64,000 nt of DNA from Peribacillus sp. ACCC06369 (GCF_030348945.1 NZ_JAUCEN010000002.1:434001-498000); one strand, 5' to 3'. Shown: positions 55,742 through 64,000, numbered from the stretch's first letter. Program-made: numbers and translations. Notes: generated from the letters alone by a model not told the origin.

Positions 55742-57117
55742 AAACACTCTATTTCAGGATAGTTATTCAAACCATTTTGATCATGGTGCTTGCCAGTGTC
55801 ATCGCCTTTTTGATTTCCAATGTCTATTATCATCAGGTTCAAAAACCCAACAATGGTGAGAAGATAAAGAAAGTTGCAAGTGATATCGTCTCCTTATATG
55901 AGGAAAATCCTGATCAGGATATTGATGCGTATTTAAATCATATTGCAGGATTGCACTATCAAATGTATCTATTTAATGAGCAGGGTGAAGGAACTTTATA
56001 TGGTGAGCCGTTTCGGGAAACTGGTTTGGATCGAGATACGATTTCCGGTGTTTTGAACGGGAAGACCTATCAAGGGATTGCCAATTATAATAATGGGTTG
56101 TTTATTACCGGATTTTTTGAAGATGTACTGATTAATAGCATTGGGGTCCCGATGAACGTCAATGGCGAAAAACATGCATTGTTTGTAAGGCCGAATATAG
56201 AGCTGCAGTTTGGTGAATTCCGCTTTTTTCTTGCAGTTTTGCTTGTTCTCACGCTCCTTCTCAGCTTTTTATTTGTGATCATTAACACGCGTTTCATCGT
56301 TAAGCCAATTACGAAATTAACGGAAGCTACAAAGAGGATTGCCGATGGAGATTATAGTAGTGAATTGAACGTTACCCGTAGTGATGAAATTGGAGATTTG
56401 GCTCAAAATTTCTCGAAAATGACTCAAAGCATACAGCGGTTAGATGATATGAGGCAGGAGTTCGTATCGAATGTATCTCATGAAATTCAATCTCCGCTTG
56501 CATCCATCCAAGGTTTTTCTCAAACCCTCCAATCGGAAGAATTAACAAAGGAACGAAGAAATCAGTACTTGTCCATTATTGAAAAAGAAAGCAGGCGTAT
56601 GTCGTTGTTAAGCAAACAGCTGCTCCTGCTTGCTTCGTTGGATAAAGAAGAAGATCCGCTGCAACGGTCCAATTTCGATTTAGCGCAACAAATACGGCAA
56701 GTGTTGTTCATGCTTGAATGGAATTGGCGGGAAAAGGATATGGTGATCGAAATGGATTTGCCTTCAACCCTCATTTCTGCAGATGAGAAACTTTTAAATC
56801 AAGTATGGACGAATTTGATAACCAATAGCATTAAATACTCGGAAAACGGCAGTTCGATTGATATTCGGGTTAAAAGAATAGGCAGTGCTGTTGAAGTGAT
56901 GATCGCGGATACGGGCATGGGAATTCCAGTAGAAGACCTCCCTTATATCTTTGATCGCTTTTATAAAGTCGACAAAGTGAGGAACAGGAGTGAAACAAGC
57001 AGCGGATTAGGACTTTCGATTATGAAAAAGACGGTTGAACTTCATGGGGGAACGATCGAAGTTCAAAGCGAACTTGGTAAAGGGACCACTTTTTATATAC
57101 AGTTGCCCCTTATGTAA
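55738..57117 (+). CDS. hssS: Heme sensor histidine kinase HssS
   Basis: 459 residues. Two membrane segments (about 8-28 and 163-184) enclose an external domain of about 135 residues, where the heme-related signal would be sensed. HAMP domain follows (KPITKLTEATKRIADGDYSSELNV), then HisKA with H248 in SNVSHEIQSPLASIQGFSQTL and a GHKL domain (NLITNSIKYSENGS, DTGMGIPVEDLPYIFDRFYK, SSGLGLSIMKK). GTG start overlaps the hssR stop (GTGA). Length and order match S. aureus hssRS. Confidence 0.88.
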   Translation: MKTLYFRIVIQTILIMVLASVIAFLISNVYYHQVQKPNNGEKIKKVASDIVSLYEENPDQDIDAYLNHIAGLHYQMYLFNEQGEGTLYGEPFRETGLDRDTISGVLNGKTYQGIANYNNGLFITGFFEDVLINSIGVPMNVNGEKHALFVRPNIELQFGEFRFFLAVLLVLTLLLSFLFVIINTRFIVKPITKLTEATKRIADGDYSSELNVTRSDEIGDLAQNFSKMTQSIQRLDDMRQEFVSNVSHEIQSPLASIQGFSQTLQSEELTKERRNQYLSIIEKESRRMSLLSKQLLLLASLDKEEDPLQRSNFDLAQQIRQVLFMLEWNWREKDMVIEMDLPSTLISADEKLLNQVWTNLITNSIKYSENGSSIDIRVKRIGSAVEVMIADTGMGIPVEDLPYIFDRFYKVDKVRNRSETSSGLGLSIMKKTVELHGGTIEVQSELGKGTTFYIQLPLM

Positions 57118-57123
57118 TCAGTT

Positions 57124-57143
57124 GTTCATCTTCCATTCATATT
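57124..57143 (+). promoter_or_regulatory. HssR-type direct-repeat operator of hrtBA
   Basis: GTTCATCTT-CC-ATTCATATT: two 9-mers with a two-base spacer, the same layout and nearly the same sequence as the GTTCATATT-N2-GTTCATATT repeat bound by HssR before hrtAB in S. aureus. It is about 70 bases upstream of hrtB; TTATAC (57161-57166) is a possible -10. Confidence 0.75.
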
Positions 57144-57213
57144 GATTGTTTACAATCGGGTTATACCGATTCAGGTAGGACTTTATCGGTAAACAAAAGG
57201 AATGGGAGCTGAA

Positions 57214-58323
57214 ATGATGTTTTTGGCATTACGTGAACTAAAGCATTCAAAGTTACGTTATCTGCTGATTGGACTGATCATGGTATTGGTCGCTTTGCTT
57301 GTCTTTATCATTTCCGGATTAGCTAATGGACTTTCTTCAGATAATGCTTCATCCATACAAAACATGAAGGCCGACTATTTCGTTATGGAGCATGAGTCTA
57401 AAAATAAATTGAACCGATCCATCATATCCATGGAAAAGCTAGATGAAATCCGTGCCTCGTCGGATGTTAAAGCAGCCGAAGGGCTAGGGCAAATGATGAT
57501 CACATTGAATAAAATCGGCTCATCGGAGAAAACGGATGTCACCATTTTTGCGACCGATGCTAGTGGAATTTTAGCACCGAAGGTCATAGAAGGAACCAAC
57601 TATGACAATAAGAAACAAGGTGAAGTCGTTGCAGATCGTTCTTTAAAAGAAGTGGGTTATAAATTGGGTGATTCACTTAAAGATGACCTATCAGGTAAGG
57701 TTTTCACCATTGTTGGTTTTACTGAAAAGCAATCTTACAGCCATTCACCGGTAGTTTACATGAATGTTAAGGGGTGGCAGGAGATTAATCCTGCATTGAA
57801 AAATCAAGAGAAAGATTCAATCAGCACAATAGCTGTGCAAATGGCTTCGAAGGCAGAAGGAAATGTACGTGAATCATTGCCTGAAGGCGTAACGCTCATT
57901 TCGAAAGAAGAATCACTTCAGAGTATACCAGGCTTCAAAGAGGAACAGGGTACATTGACGATGATGATTGCCTTCTTGTTTGTCATAGCAGCTTTCGTTT
58001 TGGCTGTATTCTTTTATGTGATTACCTTGCAGAAGACGAATCAATTTGGAGTCCTTAAAGCACTCGGGGCCAATACCGGCTACCTGGCAAAAAGTATCGT
58101 TGGTCAAGTAATGCTGCTTGCCGTGACATGTATAGCCATCAGTGTTGCACTGACATATGGCGTCACTTTAATCATGCCAGAAGGAATGCCATTTGAATTG
58201 AGTACAGATTTGGTCATTAAATATTCCGTGTTACTTTTGGTTGTATCCGTATTGGGTTCGCTGCTATCACTATACCGAGTATCGAAGATAGATGCGATTG
58301 AAGCAATAGGGAGGGTATCATGA
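57214..58323 (+). CDS. hrtB: Heme efflux ABC transporter permease HrtB
   Basis: 369-residue FtsX-like permease of the heme-detoxification exporter HrtBA. One N-terminal membrane segment (YLLIGLIMVLVALLVFIISGLANGL), an external domain of about 200 residues, then three membrane segments (MMIAFLFVIAAFVLAVFFYVI; KSIVGQVMLLAVTCIAISVALTYGV; YSVLLLVVSVLGSLLSLY). The start FLALRELKHSKLRY is typical of HrtB. ATG 57214/57217 with GGGAG upstream is preferred to 57202. Order hrtB-hrtA, opposite to S. aureus hrtAB. Confidence 0.88.
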   Translation: MMFLALRELKHSKLRYLLIGLIMVLVALLVFIISGLANGLSSDNASSIQNMKADYFVMEHESKNKLNRSIISMEKLDEIRASSDVKAAEGLGQMMITLNKIGSSEKTDVTIFATDASGILAPKVIEGTNYDNKKQGEVVADRSLKEVGYKLGDSLKDDLSGKVFTIVGFTEKQSYSHSPVVYMNVKGWQEINPALKNQEKDSISTIAVQMASKAEGNVRESLPEGVTLISKEESLQSIPGFKEEQGTLTMMIAFLFVIAAFVLAVFFYVITLQKTNQFGVLKALGANTGYLAKSIVGQVMLLAVTCIAISVALTYGVTLIMPEGMPFELSTDLVIKYSVLLLVVSVLGSLLSLYRVSKIDAIEAIGRVS

Positions 58324-58997
58324 TGGGGGATAAGCTTTTTTTTGAAAACGTCAGTAAGATTTATGGGGAAGGCGATAATAAGGTGACAGCCCTTGATAAT
58401 ATTTCGCTGAATGTGAGAGCGGGGGAATTCGTCGCCATCGTGGGTCCTTCAGGCTCAGGGAAAAGTACTTTTCTTTCAATAGCAGGTGCGTTACTTTCCC
58501 CGAGCAAAGGTCGCTTACTGCTGAATGATGAGGATATTACAACATTATCCCCAAAGGAATTGACTAGAGTACGCCTTGAAAAGATCGGATTTGTATTCCA
58601 ATCGTCGAATCTTGTGCCATATCTCACCGTACGAGATCAGCTTCTGCTACTTTCTGAACTGATTGGCAGGCGGGATAAAAAAATTGTGAAAAAAGCGGAC
58701 GAATTGCTTAGCCACCTTGGACTTGGACATCGGGCAGGTCACTTGCCAGAAGAACTGTCGGGCGGTGAGAGGCAGCGTGTAGCCATCGCCCGTTCGCTGA
58801 TGAATGATCCAGAAATCATTTTAGCGGATGAACCAACCGCAAGTCTTGATTCCAAAAGAGGCAGGGATGTTGTTGAAATGCTTGCACATGAGGTGAAATC
58901 AAGAAATAAAGCGGCCATCATGGTAACGCACGATGAAAGAATGTTAGATTTATGTGATCGAGTGGTCAATATTACAGATGGCAAGGTATTTGAATGA
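58323..58997 (+). CDS. hrtA: Heme efflux ABC transporter ATPase HrtA
   Basis: ATP-binding subunit of HrtBA, about 224 residues. Walker A GPSGSGKST (about 40-48), Q-loop FQSSNLVPYLTVRDQ (as in HrtA), signature LSGGERQRVAIARSL, Walker B IILADEPTASLDSK and H-loop MVTHDERM are intact. Two adjacent starts are possible (58320 GTATCATG context, or ATG 58323); the start overlaps the end of hrtB, so the two subunits are coupled. With hssRS upstream, the unit forms a full heme-stress response. Confidence 0.9.
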   Translation: MGDKLFFENVSKIYGEGDNKVTALDNISLNVRAGEFVAIVGPSGSGKSTFLSIAGALLSPSKGRLLLNDEDITTLSPKELTRVRLEKIGFVFQSSNLVPYLTVRDQLLLLSELIGRRDKKIVKKADELLSHLGLGHRAGHLPEELSGGERQRVAIARSLMNDPEIILADEPTASLDSKRGRDVVEMLAHEVKSRNKAAIMVTHDERMLDLCDRVVNITDGKVFE

Positions 58998-59214
58998 AGT
59001 TATACGTAAAACACACTCTCATGAGTTGAGTCATTACAATAAGCGGTAAATAGGCCGCCGTTTCTCCAAAGGAATTAGGGGAGGCGGCGACCTGAATCGC
59101 TTGAAGAACCTGGTTAATCGACAGTAAGCAGTTGAAATACTAGTCGTTACTTTATATAAACGGCCTGCAATTATGTATTATATTTTGCTTGGATCTCAGA
59201 TGGTTATCTTCGGA

Positions 59215-60036
59215 TTAACCATGTTTTTTAATTTTAAAGAACAAACAGTGATAGGTTGCTTTCACACCTGATTCATCTCGGTATTCTGTGTCGTATATGT
59301 TGATCAACTCTCGAAAAAAGGAAGGGCGCTGGCAGTAGTTTTCTTTGTTGCTGTTAGCTGCACCAATCTTTTTAATTGAAGTGAAAAATTCACGTACTGT
59401 CTGAAAGTACTCTAGTTCAAGCTTTTCTTTTTTTGTTATCTCGATTGGAAATGCTGGTGAAAAGGGGAGTGCTTCTTCACAAACTTGAGATAATTCTTCT
59501 AGAGTGTAAAACATTTGGCCTGGTGAACTATCAATGGAAAGTTGAAGCTTTTCTTTCGCATGTTCATATGACCTATGAAGCTCTTGAAAGGTATCAATTC
59601 CAAACGTTGAAAATATCAGGCTCCCTTCAGCCGTTAATCGTGTACACAGTTTTTCAAGGGTTGCAGGAAGATTATTCAGCCATTGAAACGTTGCATTAGA
59701 GATAATCATATCGTAATTTTCATTAAGCGCCATTTCTTCGATATCAGCACATAAAAAAGTAACACGGTCATCCTTTGTCATTCCTTTTGCCACTTCAACC
59801 ATTCCTGGTGCTAAATCAACAGCGGTAATAGTGGCATTAGGGAATGTTTTGACTAGTAACCTGGTTAAGTAACCAGTGCCGCAGCCGATTTCAAGAATAT
59901 TGATTTTATGATTGGTGTTTTTTTGAGGAAGCAAATCCACTAATTGTTTTGCCATGTTTTTTTGAACATTGGCGTACGCATCATATGTTTTCGCGTGTTC
60001 ACTGAACCGCTTACTTAACAATCGTTTATCAATCAT
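59215..60036 (-). CDS. bioC: Malonyl-ACP O-methyltransferase BioC
   Basis: 273 residues. Methylates malonyl-ACP so that fatty-acid synthesis can build the pimeloyl chain of biotin. SAM-binding ILEIGCGTGYLTRLL (about 47-61), VDLAPGMVEVAK, and the BioC-typical N-terminus IDKRLLSKRFSEHAKTYDAYANVQ and ISNATFQWLNNLP. ATG 60036 is used because the family starts there; the frame is open to 60207. It overlaps the end of the hydrolase gene by 8 bases. Last gene of a bioF-hydrolase-bioC operon. Confidence 0.9.
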   Translation of the reverse strand: MIDKRLLSKRFSEHAKTYDAYANVQKNMAKQLVDLLPQKNTNHKINILEIGCGTGYLTRLLVKTFPNATITAVDLAPGMVEVAKGMTKDDRVTFLCADIEEMALNENYDMIISNATFQWLNNLPATLEKLCTRLTAEGSLIFSTFGIDTFQELHRSYEHAKEKLQLSIDSSPGQMFYTLEELSQVCEEALPFSPAFPIEITKKEKLELEYFQTVREFFTSIKKIGAANSNKENYCQRPSFFRELINIYDTEYRDESGVKATYHCLFFKIKKHG

Positions 60037-60775
60037 GAATGTACTCCTTTTGAATAAATGTTTTGATATGCTGCACACATTCCTGTGGTTTTGTGAAAAA
60101 TGGAATATGACCTGCACCTTCCATAATATGAAACTCTGATTTCCCACCCAGATTTTCTTTAATGAAAGATGAGGCTTCGAGTGGACAAATTTTGTCTTCC
60201 CTCCCATGAATCAATAAAAAGGGGGTTTCAATCCTGTCTAGATTTACTCTAGCATCTTTCTGAAGTAAATAATCCAAACCTATAGAAAGAGAAAACACCT
60301 CATCTCCATGAAATTCACGTTGAATTGTCGCGTTGAATTGATGATAAAAACCTTCTTCTTTTTCAGCTTCGGAAAACATTGCTTCATAAAAGGAAGTCAA
60401 AGTCTTCTCTTTATTACGCTGTAGTTGTTTCTTCATGCGCTCGACAATAAGTCGATCCCAGCCAAATGAATAATTTTCTCCTGTGGTAAACCGACTTGTT
60501 GCGCCAAAAAGTATAAAACCTTTTATTTTTTCTCGATACGTACTTGCAAGTTCCAGTGATATTAGTGATCCTAATGACCAGCTCAGTAAATAAATAGGAC
60601 CATCGATGGATGCGATTGTGTCTATGACTCTTTCTTCAAAGTCATTTAGTGTTTTCATATCTCTCCATTCTATAAATGAAAGGTTAAATACTTCAGACAA
60701 CGGTTGAATTAACGGTTGAAACGCCCCTTTTTCCATTCCCCAGCCTGGAAGCATGACTAAATTCGGCATTTTCAT
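60029..60775 (-). CDS. BioH-like alpha/beta hydrolase (pimeloyl-ACP methyl ester esterase candidate)
   Basis: 248 residues. Alpha/beta hydrolase fold with nucleophile serine in LLSWSLGSLISLELA (G-x-S-x-G variant W-S-L-G), catalytic Asp in IHGREDKICPLE and His in GAGHIPFF. The N-terminal LPGWGMEKGAFQPLIQPL resembles BioH/BioG enzymes, which remove the methyl group added by BioC. Placement between bioF and bioC, overlapping both by a few bases, makes that role very likely. It fills the step done by BioH in E. coli. Confidence 0.8.
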   Translation of the reverse strand: MKMPNLVMLPGWGMEKGAFQPLIQPLSEVFNLSFIEWRDMKTLNDFEERVIDTIASIDGPIYLLSWSLGSLISLELASTYREKIKGFILFGATSRFTTGENYSFGWDRLIVERMKKQLQRNKEKTLTSFYEAMFSEAEKEEGFYHQFNATIQREFHGDEVFSLSIGLDYLLQKDARVNLDRIETPFLLIHGREDKICPLEASSFIKENLGGKSEFHIMEGAGHIPFFTKPQECVQHIKTFIQKEYIHD

Positions 60776-61968
60776 TCAATAACACCCATTTCTTTTCCAA
60801 TAATCGAAATTTTTTCAACTGCCCACTCAAGATCTTTTTTATCGTGGAGAGCTGTCATGGTAAACCGGATTCTCGCCTCATTTTCAGGAACGGTCGGCGG
60901 CCTGACAGCGATAGCTGCAATTCCTTCTTTCCGCAAACGTTTGGCAAATTTCATCGTTTTTTCGTTTTCTCCGATGACAATGGGAACAATTTGTGATTGA
61001 CTTCCACAAATATTAAACCCGTAATATGTGAGTTTTTCTCTAAAGTATTCCGAATTCATTTGGAGTAGTGTGCGGCGCTCTGGCTCTTCTTGCACAAGTT
61101 CAATCGCTGTTTTTATAGCACCAAGTATGGCTGGGGGAAGTGCAGTTGAATAAATGAATCCGCGCATGCGATTTTTTAAATAGTCGATAAGCCATTTTTT
61201 CCCGACAACATAGGCTCCGAATGAACCGAGCGCTTTGCTGAAAGTACCCATTTGGATATCTATTTTTTTTTGAAGGTGGAGATGACAGGCATAACCTTCA
61301 CCGTTCTTACCGTAGATGCCGCTTCCGTGTGCTTCATCAGTCATTAATATTGCATTATAACGTTCTTTTAACCGAACAAGATCCTCAAGGTAAGCAAAGT
61401 CACCGTCCATGCTGAAGATTGTATCCGTCACGATTAATTTACGTGCTTCAATTGATGACTTTTTCAATAATGCTTCTAAATGATCTAAATCATTATGCTG
61501 ATATCGCAAATGTTTCGCACGGCTCAAAAGAGTGCCATCGACAATGCTTGCATGATTCAATTTATCGCTATAAATTAAATCGTTACGAGACACCAGGGCG
61601 GAGATAATTCCAAGGTTTGCGTTATAGCCACTGTTGATAATGAGTCCTGCTTCTGCTTTCTTCCAATTGACAAGAGCTTGTTCTGCTTGCTCGTAAAGAG
61701 GATGATTGCCAATAATTAACCGTGAAGCCGTTGCTCCTGCACCATATGTATGTACTGCATCAACCATGGCTTTTTTCAACCTTTCATCTCCTGCATATCC
61801 TAAATAGTTATTAGAAGCTAGATTTAGCATCCTGCACCCGTCGATCATAAGCCATGGCTGCTCGGCAAATTCCGTTGTTACGAGTTCACGCTTTTGTGAT
61901 ATCTCTTCTAAATAAGCAAGTTCTTTCTTTATTTTTTCTTCCCAAGATAATTGTTTTTCACTGTGCAT
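60772..61968 (-). CDS. bioF: 8-amino-7-oxononanoate synthase BioF
   Basis: 398-residue PLP enzyme joining pimeloyl-ACP/CoA and alanine in biotin synthesis. Family segments: LASNNYLGYAGDERLKKA, GAGATASRLIIGNHPLYEQAEQAL, VTDTIFSMDGDFAYLEDL, MTDEAHGSGIYGKNGEG and the PLP lysine in GTFSKALGSFGAY (about 238-250). The second ATG (61968) is used because AAGGAG lies seven bases before it, too close to the first. First gene of the operon, directly behind a BirA-type operator. bioA, bioD and bioB are not in the window. Confidence 0.93.
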   Translation of the reverse strand: MHSEKQLSWEEKIKKELAYLEEISQKRELVTTEFAEQPWLMIDGCRMLNLASNNYLGYAGDERLKKAMVDAVHTYGAGATASRLIIGNHPLYEQAEQALVNWKKAEAGLIINSGYNANLGIISALVSRNDLIYSDKLNHASIVDGTLLSRAKHLRYQHNDLDHLEALLKKSSIEARKLIVTDTIFSMDGDFAYLEDLVRLKERYNAILMTDEAHGSGIYGKNGEGYACHLHLQKKIDIQMGTFSKALGSFGAYVVGKKWLIDYLKNRMRGFIYSTALPPAILGAIKTAIELVQEEPERRTLLQMNSEYFREKLTYYGFNICGSQSQIVPIVIGENEKTMKFAKRLRKEGIAAIAVRPPTVPENEARIRFTMTALHDKKDLEWAVEKISIIGKEMGVIE

Positions 61969-61983
61969 GGTCATTCTCCTTTT

Positions 61984-62019
61984 TATATGTTAACTAAATT
62001 ATTAATTAGTTAACATATA
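61984..62019 (-). promoter_or_regulatory. BirA operator of the biotin operon
   Basis: Perfect inverted repeat with 14-base arms TATATGTTAACTAA / TTAGTTAACATATA and an 8-base centre (61998-62005), 16 bases before bioF. The TGTTAAC...GTTAACA core and spacing match the bio operator bound by biotin-loaded BirA in Bacillus. Confidence 0.9.
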
Positions 62020-62502
62020 AAACATTCTAATCATGACTCAATGAAACTGTCAAGCTTTGAAATGGAACCGGATTAGGAATTATTTATCGAAAAATCAGGA
62101 GATATCAAGAGGCGAAAGAAGACAACTATCACCAACATGCTGGTTGGTAATTTTGTGATTTGAACCAAGCCGGGCGGATGATGAGTAAACTAGCATTTGT
62201 CGATAATAATAAGGAGGAATAATGACTGCACTATGTGAAGGGAGAAATGAGGGCCATCATAGGTGCATCCAGGTTGGGTAATCACAAAGACTGGCTGCGT
62301 TTTCCTTTGGCAGGGGCTTTGTTGAGCTAATGGCTAAAAGAGCTTAATGAAAGTTCATTGAAGATAATTTAACTCCCAAGGTAGTCTTTTTGTTAAACCT
62401 TCAAATCTTTGAAGGATTAAATGGAAATCCATGTTACTATAGAGCAGTGAAATTAACCTATCTCTTTTCACATTAACCATTACTTAAAGGAAGGTATTAA
62501 AT
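62020..62502 (+). other. Intergenic region before the second YitT gene
   Basis: No intact gene. Short frames with good ribosome sites at 62219 (19 codons after AAGGAGG) and 62247 (27 codons, MRAIIGASRLGNH..., perhaps a flavin-reductase stump) are followed by stops, suggesting decay. Hairpin ACCAAC...GTTGGT at 62132-62149 and palindrome CCTTCAAA-TC-TTTGAAGG at 62398-62415. Confidence 0.4.
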
Positions 62503-63342
62503 ATGAAAAAGATTTCTTTAGATGTTTTCTTTATATTAATAGGAGCTTTTATTTTCGCTTTGGCAATAAATCTTTTCGTTATTCCCAATGAACTTGGTGA
62601 GGGAGGAGTCACAGGGATAACCATCATTTTATTTTATCTTTTTGAATGGTCACCAGGGCTGTTAAGTTTGATCATTAACGCTTTCCTGCTCATTGTCGGT
62701 TATAAATATTTGTCGAAAATGACAACGGTTTATACAATTATTGCCGTTGCATTTAATTCGCTTTTCCTCCATTTAACCGAAAGTTGGAGTATATCTTCAG
62801 ATGAATTGGTCATCAATGCTATATTTGGCGGGGTTTTTGCAGGAGCAGGTATTGGCATAATCATTCGTGTTGGAGGTACAACTGCCGGTACAACGATCCT
62901 AGCCCGAATTACGAATAAATATTTGGGGTGGAGCTTAAGCTATGGACTTCTGTTTTTCGATTTAATCGTTGCGTTCTCATCTTATTTCATCATTGGTGCA
63001 GAAGGTCTGATGCTTACTATTCTCATGCTTTATATTGGTACAAAAACGATGGAATTCATCATTGAGGGATTGAACCCGAAAAAAGCGATTACCATCATTT
63101 CAAAAGAAGCGGACCAGATTGCAAAGCAAGTAACAGAATTGATGGACCGAGGGGTCACTGTTTTTAGCGGTCATGGATACTATACAAAAGAATCAAAGGA
63201 TATTTTGTATATCGTTATAAGTAAGCAAGAGGTACTCAAGTTAAAGAGAATTGTTCAGTCAACTGATAGCAATGCTTTTATAGCCATACATGATGTTCGG
63301 GATGTATTTGGTGAAGGATTCCTGGATATTTCGAAGTCCTGA
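62503..63342 (+). CDS. YitT/DUF2179-family membrane protein, full length
   Basis: 279 residues. Five membrane segments of the YitT domain (FALAINLFVIPNELGEGGVTGITIILFYLF; GIGIIIRVGGTTAGTTILARI) followed by a cytosolic DUF2179 domain (GLNPKKAITIISKEADQIAKQVTELMDRGVTVFSGHGYYTKESKDILYIVISKQEV). Function unknown; fold proposed for binding a small ligand. AAAGGAAGG upstream. Compare the short form at 16341-16907, which lacks the DUF2179 part. Confidence 0.9.
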   Translation: MKKISLDVFFILIGAFIFALAINLFVIPNELGEGGVTGITIILFYLFEWSPGLLSLIINAFLLIVGYKYLSKMTTVYTIIAVAFNSLFLHLTESWSISSDELVINAIFGGVFAGAGIGIIIRVGGTTAGTTILARITNKYLGWSLSYGLLFFDLIVAFSSYFIIGAEGLMLTILMLYIGTKTMEFIIEGLNPKKAITIISKEADQIAKQVTELMDRGVTVFSGHGYYTKESKDILYIVISKQEVLKLKRIVQSTDSNAFIAIHDVRDVFGEGFLDISKS

Positions 63343-63381
63343 AGCTATTTGGCAGAAGGAGGATATCGTAAGTTCGAAATG

Positions 63382-63407
63382 AAAAGGCCTAATAGGCTTT
63401 TTTATTT
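63382..63407 (+). terminator. Terminator after the second YitT gene
   Basis: AAAAG-GCCTA-A-TAGGC-TTTTTTA. Confidence 0.7.
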
Positions 63408-63511
63408 TGCACTGTAAAAAAAACTGTGAATTCGGAATAATTTGTTATATTATGTAAGTAAGAAACCACACACCCTGAGGAGTGCAGCCATTAATTGTGG
63501 AGGTGTCCAAG

Positions 63512-63697
63512 ATGATCCTTTTAAAAGTGGATGACAGAAAGTTTGGGAAAAGCAATATCAAGTACAGTGTCGTTGATAAGGAAACGAATGAATTGATCAT
63601 TAGTGGTGTGTTTAAAGAATTTGGACAAGCAAGCGATAAATATTATGAATTGAAGGATGAATATGGTCCTTCAAATGTGAAAATGGTATTGAAGTGA
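63512..63697 (+). CDS. Small protein of unknown function
   Basis: 61 residues: MILLKVDDRKFGKSNIKYSVVDKETNELIISGVFKEFGQASDKYYELKDEYGPSNVKMVLK. Alternating strand pattern with a final helix; no family recognised. GGAGGTG lies 8 bases before ATG 63512. The reading frame extends back to 63482 without another site. Between two terminators, so a single-gene unit. Confidence 0.65.
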   Translation: MILLKVDDRKFGKSNIKYSVVDKETNELIISGVFKEFGQASDKYYELKDEYGPSNVKMVLK

Positions 63698-63698
63698 A

Positions 63699-63727
63699 AA
63701 GAGGGGGACCGTTGGGTTTCCCTTTTT
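63699..63727 (+). terminator. Terminator after the small gene
   Basis: GGGGGACC / GGGTTTCCC stem followed by TTTTTC. Confidence 0.6.
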
Positions 63728-63901
63728 CGTATAGTAGAAAAAGGCCCGTACAATAAATTAGATTTTATAATCGGATAAAGGAATAATCAAAGGTTTCTGA
63801 ATCATATAATTAGGTTGAGAAGGTTTTTAACATCCTTTTTTTACAATATACTACAATTTTATTGTAAAGTATGGAATTAGGTGGTAATATAAAGCCCATA
63901 A

Positions 63902-63916
63902 ATGTAAACGTTTGCA
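63902..63916 (+). promoter_or_regulatory. CcpA catabolite-responsive element (cre)
   Basis: ATGTAAACGTTTGCA matches the cre consensus WTGNAANCGNWNNCW at every defined position. It precedes GAGGAGGTG (63931-63939) of a gene that leaves the window. Confidence 0.75.
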
Positions 63917-63946
63917 AAGTAATTTTGTGAGGAGGTGATGTAAAAG

Positions 63947-64000
63947 AAGTACGATAGACTATGATTATCGCAGAATGAAAGGCTTTTATTTTACAATTTT
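63947..64000 (+). CDS. Start of a gene cut by the window edge
   Basis: After GAGGAGGTGATG the open frame reads KRSTIDYDYRRMKGFYFTI to the end of the window. No ATG, GTG or TTG lies at normal distance; the first ATG is at 63974. Product not recognised. The cre site suggests carbon catabolite control. Confidence 0.35.

Noticed and set aside
62247..62330. Flavin-reductase-like 27-codon frame (MRAIIGASRLGNH...)
   Set aside because: Too short and too weakly similar to claim as a gene or named pseudogene; noted in the intergenic entry only.

Overview
The window reads as chromosomal DNA of a spore-forming Bacillaceae bacterium. The evidence is the pcrA-ligA-camS, gatCAB and dagK-rlmCD blocks in Bacillus subtilis-like arrangement, AGGAGG-type ribosome binding sites, a stage V sporulation gene, intracellular subtilisin, BirA, preQ1 and catabolite-control signals of Firmicutes type, and a degraded copy of the intergenic repeat common in Bacillus and relatives. 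A Peribacillus/Neobacillus-type genome is my best guess, but the species cannot be fixed from the window. No rRNA, tRNA, CRISPR array or intact insertion sequence was seen.

Layout. 1-9246: DNA repair and translation housekeeping (pcrA, ligA, lipoprotein camS, gatC-gatA-gatB). 9308-12482: a tightly overlapping operon of an ECF sigma factor, its zinc anti-sigma factor and two membrane proteins, one built of a tandem triplicated motif. 12555-15972: dagK, a GNAT acetyltransferase, a small zinc-ribbon protein and rlmCD. 15939-16224: an inverted-repeat-bounded unit holding the Bacillus repeat. 16341-19628: a YitT protein and, on the minus strand, a reduced spoVA-type sporulation cluster (two DUF1657 proteins, SpoVAD, a YetF-type protein) without recognisable spoVAC or spoVAE. 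19756-21874: a 30-bp perfect palindrome, a strong promoter, and an unknown coiled-coil gene translationally coupled to the ammonium transporter. 22243-30002: a zinc-ribbon membrane protein, a decayed ABC ATPase, xpaC-yaaN, a nitroreductase, a SEC-C protein and intracellular protease ispA behind a possible SOS-type box. 30015-38854: copper-uptake pair ycnJ-ycnI, a cadherin-like-repeat secreted protein, an orphan PAS kinase, a TVP38 protein, queT under a preQ1-I riboswitch, a YbaK deacylase and a CBS protein with a HEPN-like tail. 38939-46512: a sigma-54 alcohol-dehydrogenase module (textbook -24/-12 promoter, paired upstream repeats, NtrC-type regulator, GAF/PAS kinase, iron-type alcohol dehydrogenase) and a secreted M28 aminopeptidase. 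46706-52060: a type VII secretion LXG-toxin locus with two small partner proteins, a full-length toxin, its immunity gene, then an orphan toxin cassette, its immunity gene and relics. 52149-64000: DUF445, a bile-acid/sodium-type symporter, the heme-stress system hssRS-hrtBA with an HssR-like direct repeat, a BirA-controlled bioF-bioH-like-bioC operon, a second YitT protein, a small unknown protein and a perfect cre site ahead of a gene that leaves the window.

The most notable arrangement is the LXG locus. A 79-bp stretch at the junction between the conserved part and the toxin tip of the full-length gene (48541-48619) is repeated identically at 49890-49968 in front of a different, headless toxin. 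Recombination across it would swap the toxin tip together with its immunity gene. A displaced immunity-gene end at 51943-52018 suggests the locus has been reshuffled before. Second in interest are the complete sigma-54 control circuit at 39297-44802 and the HssR-type operator before hrtB.
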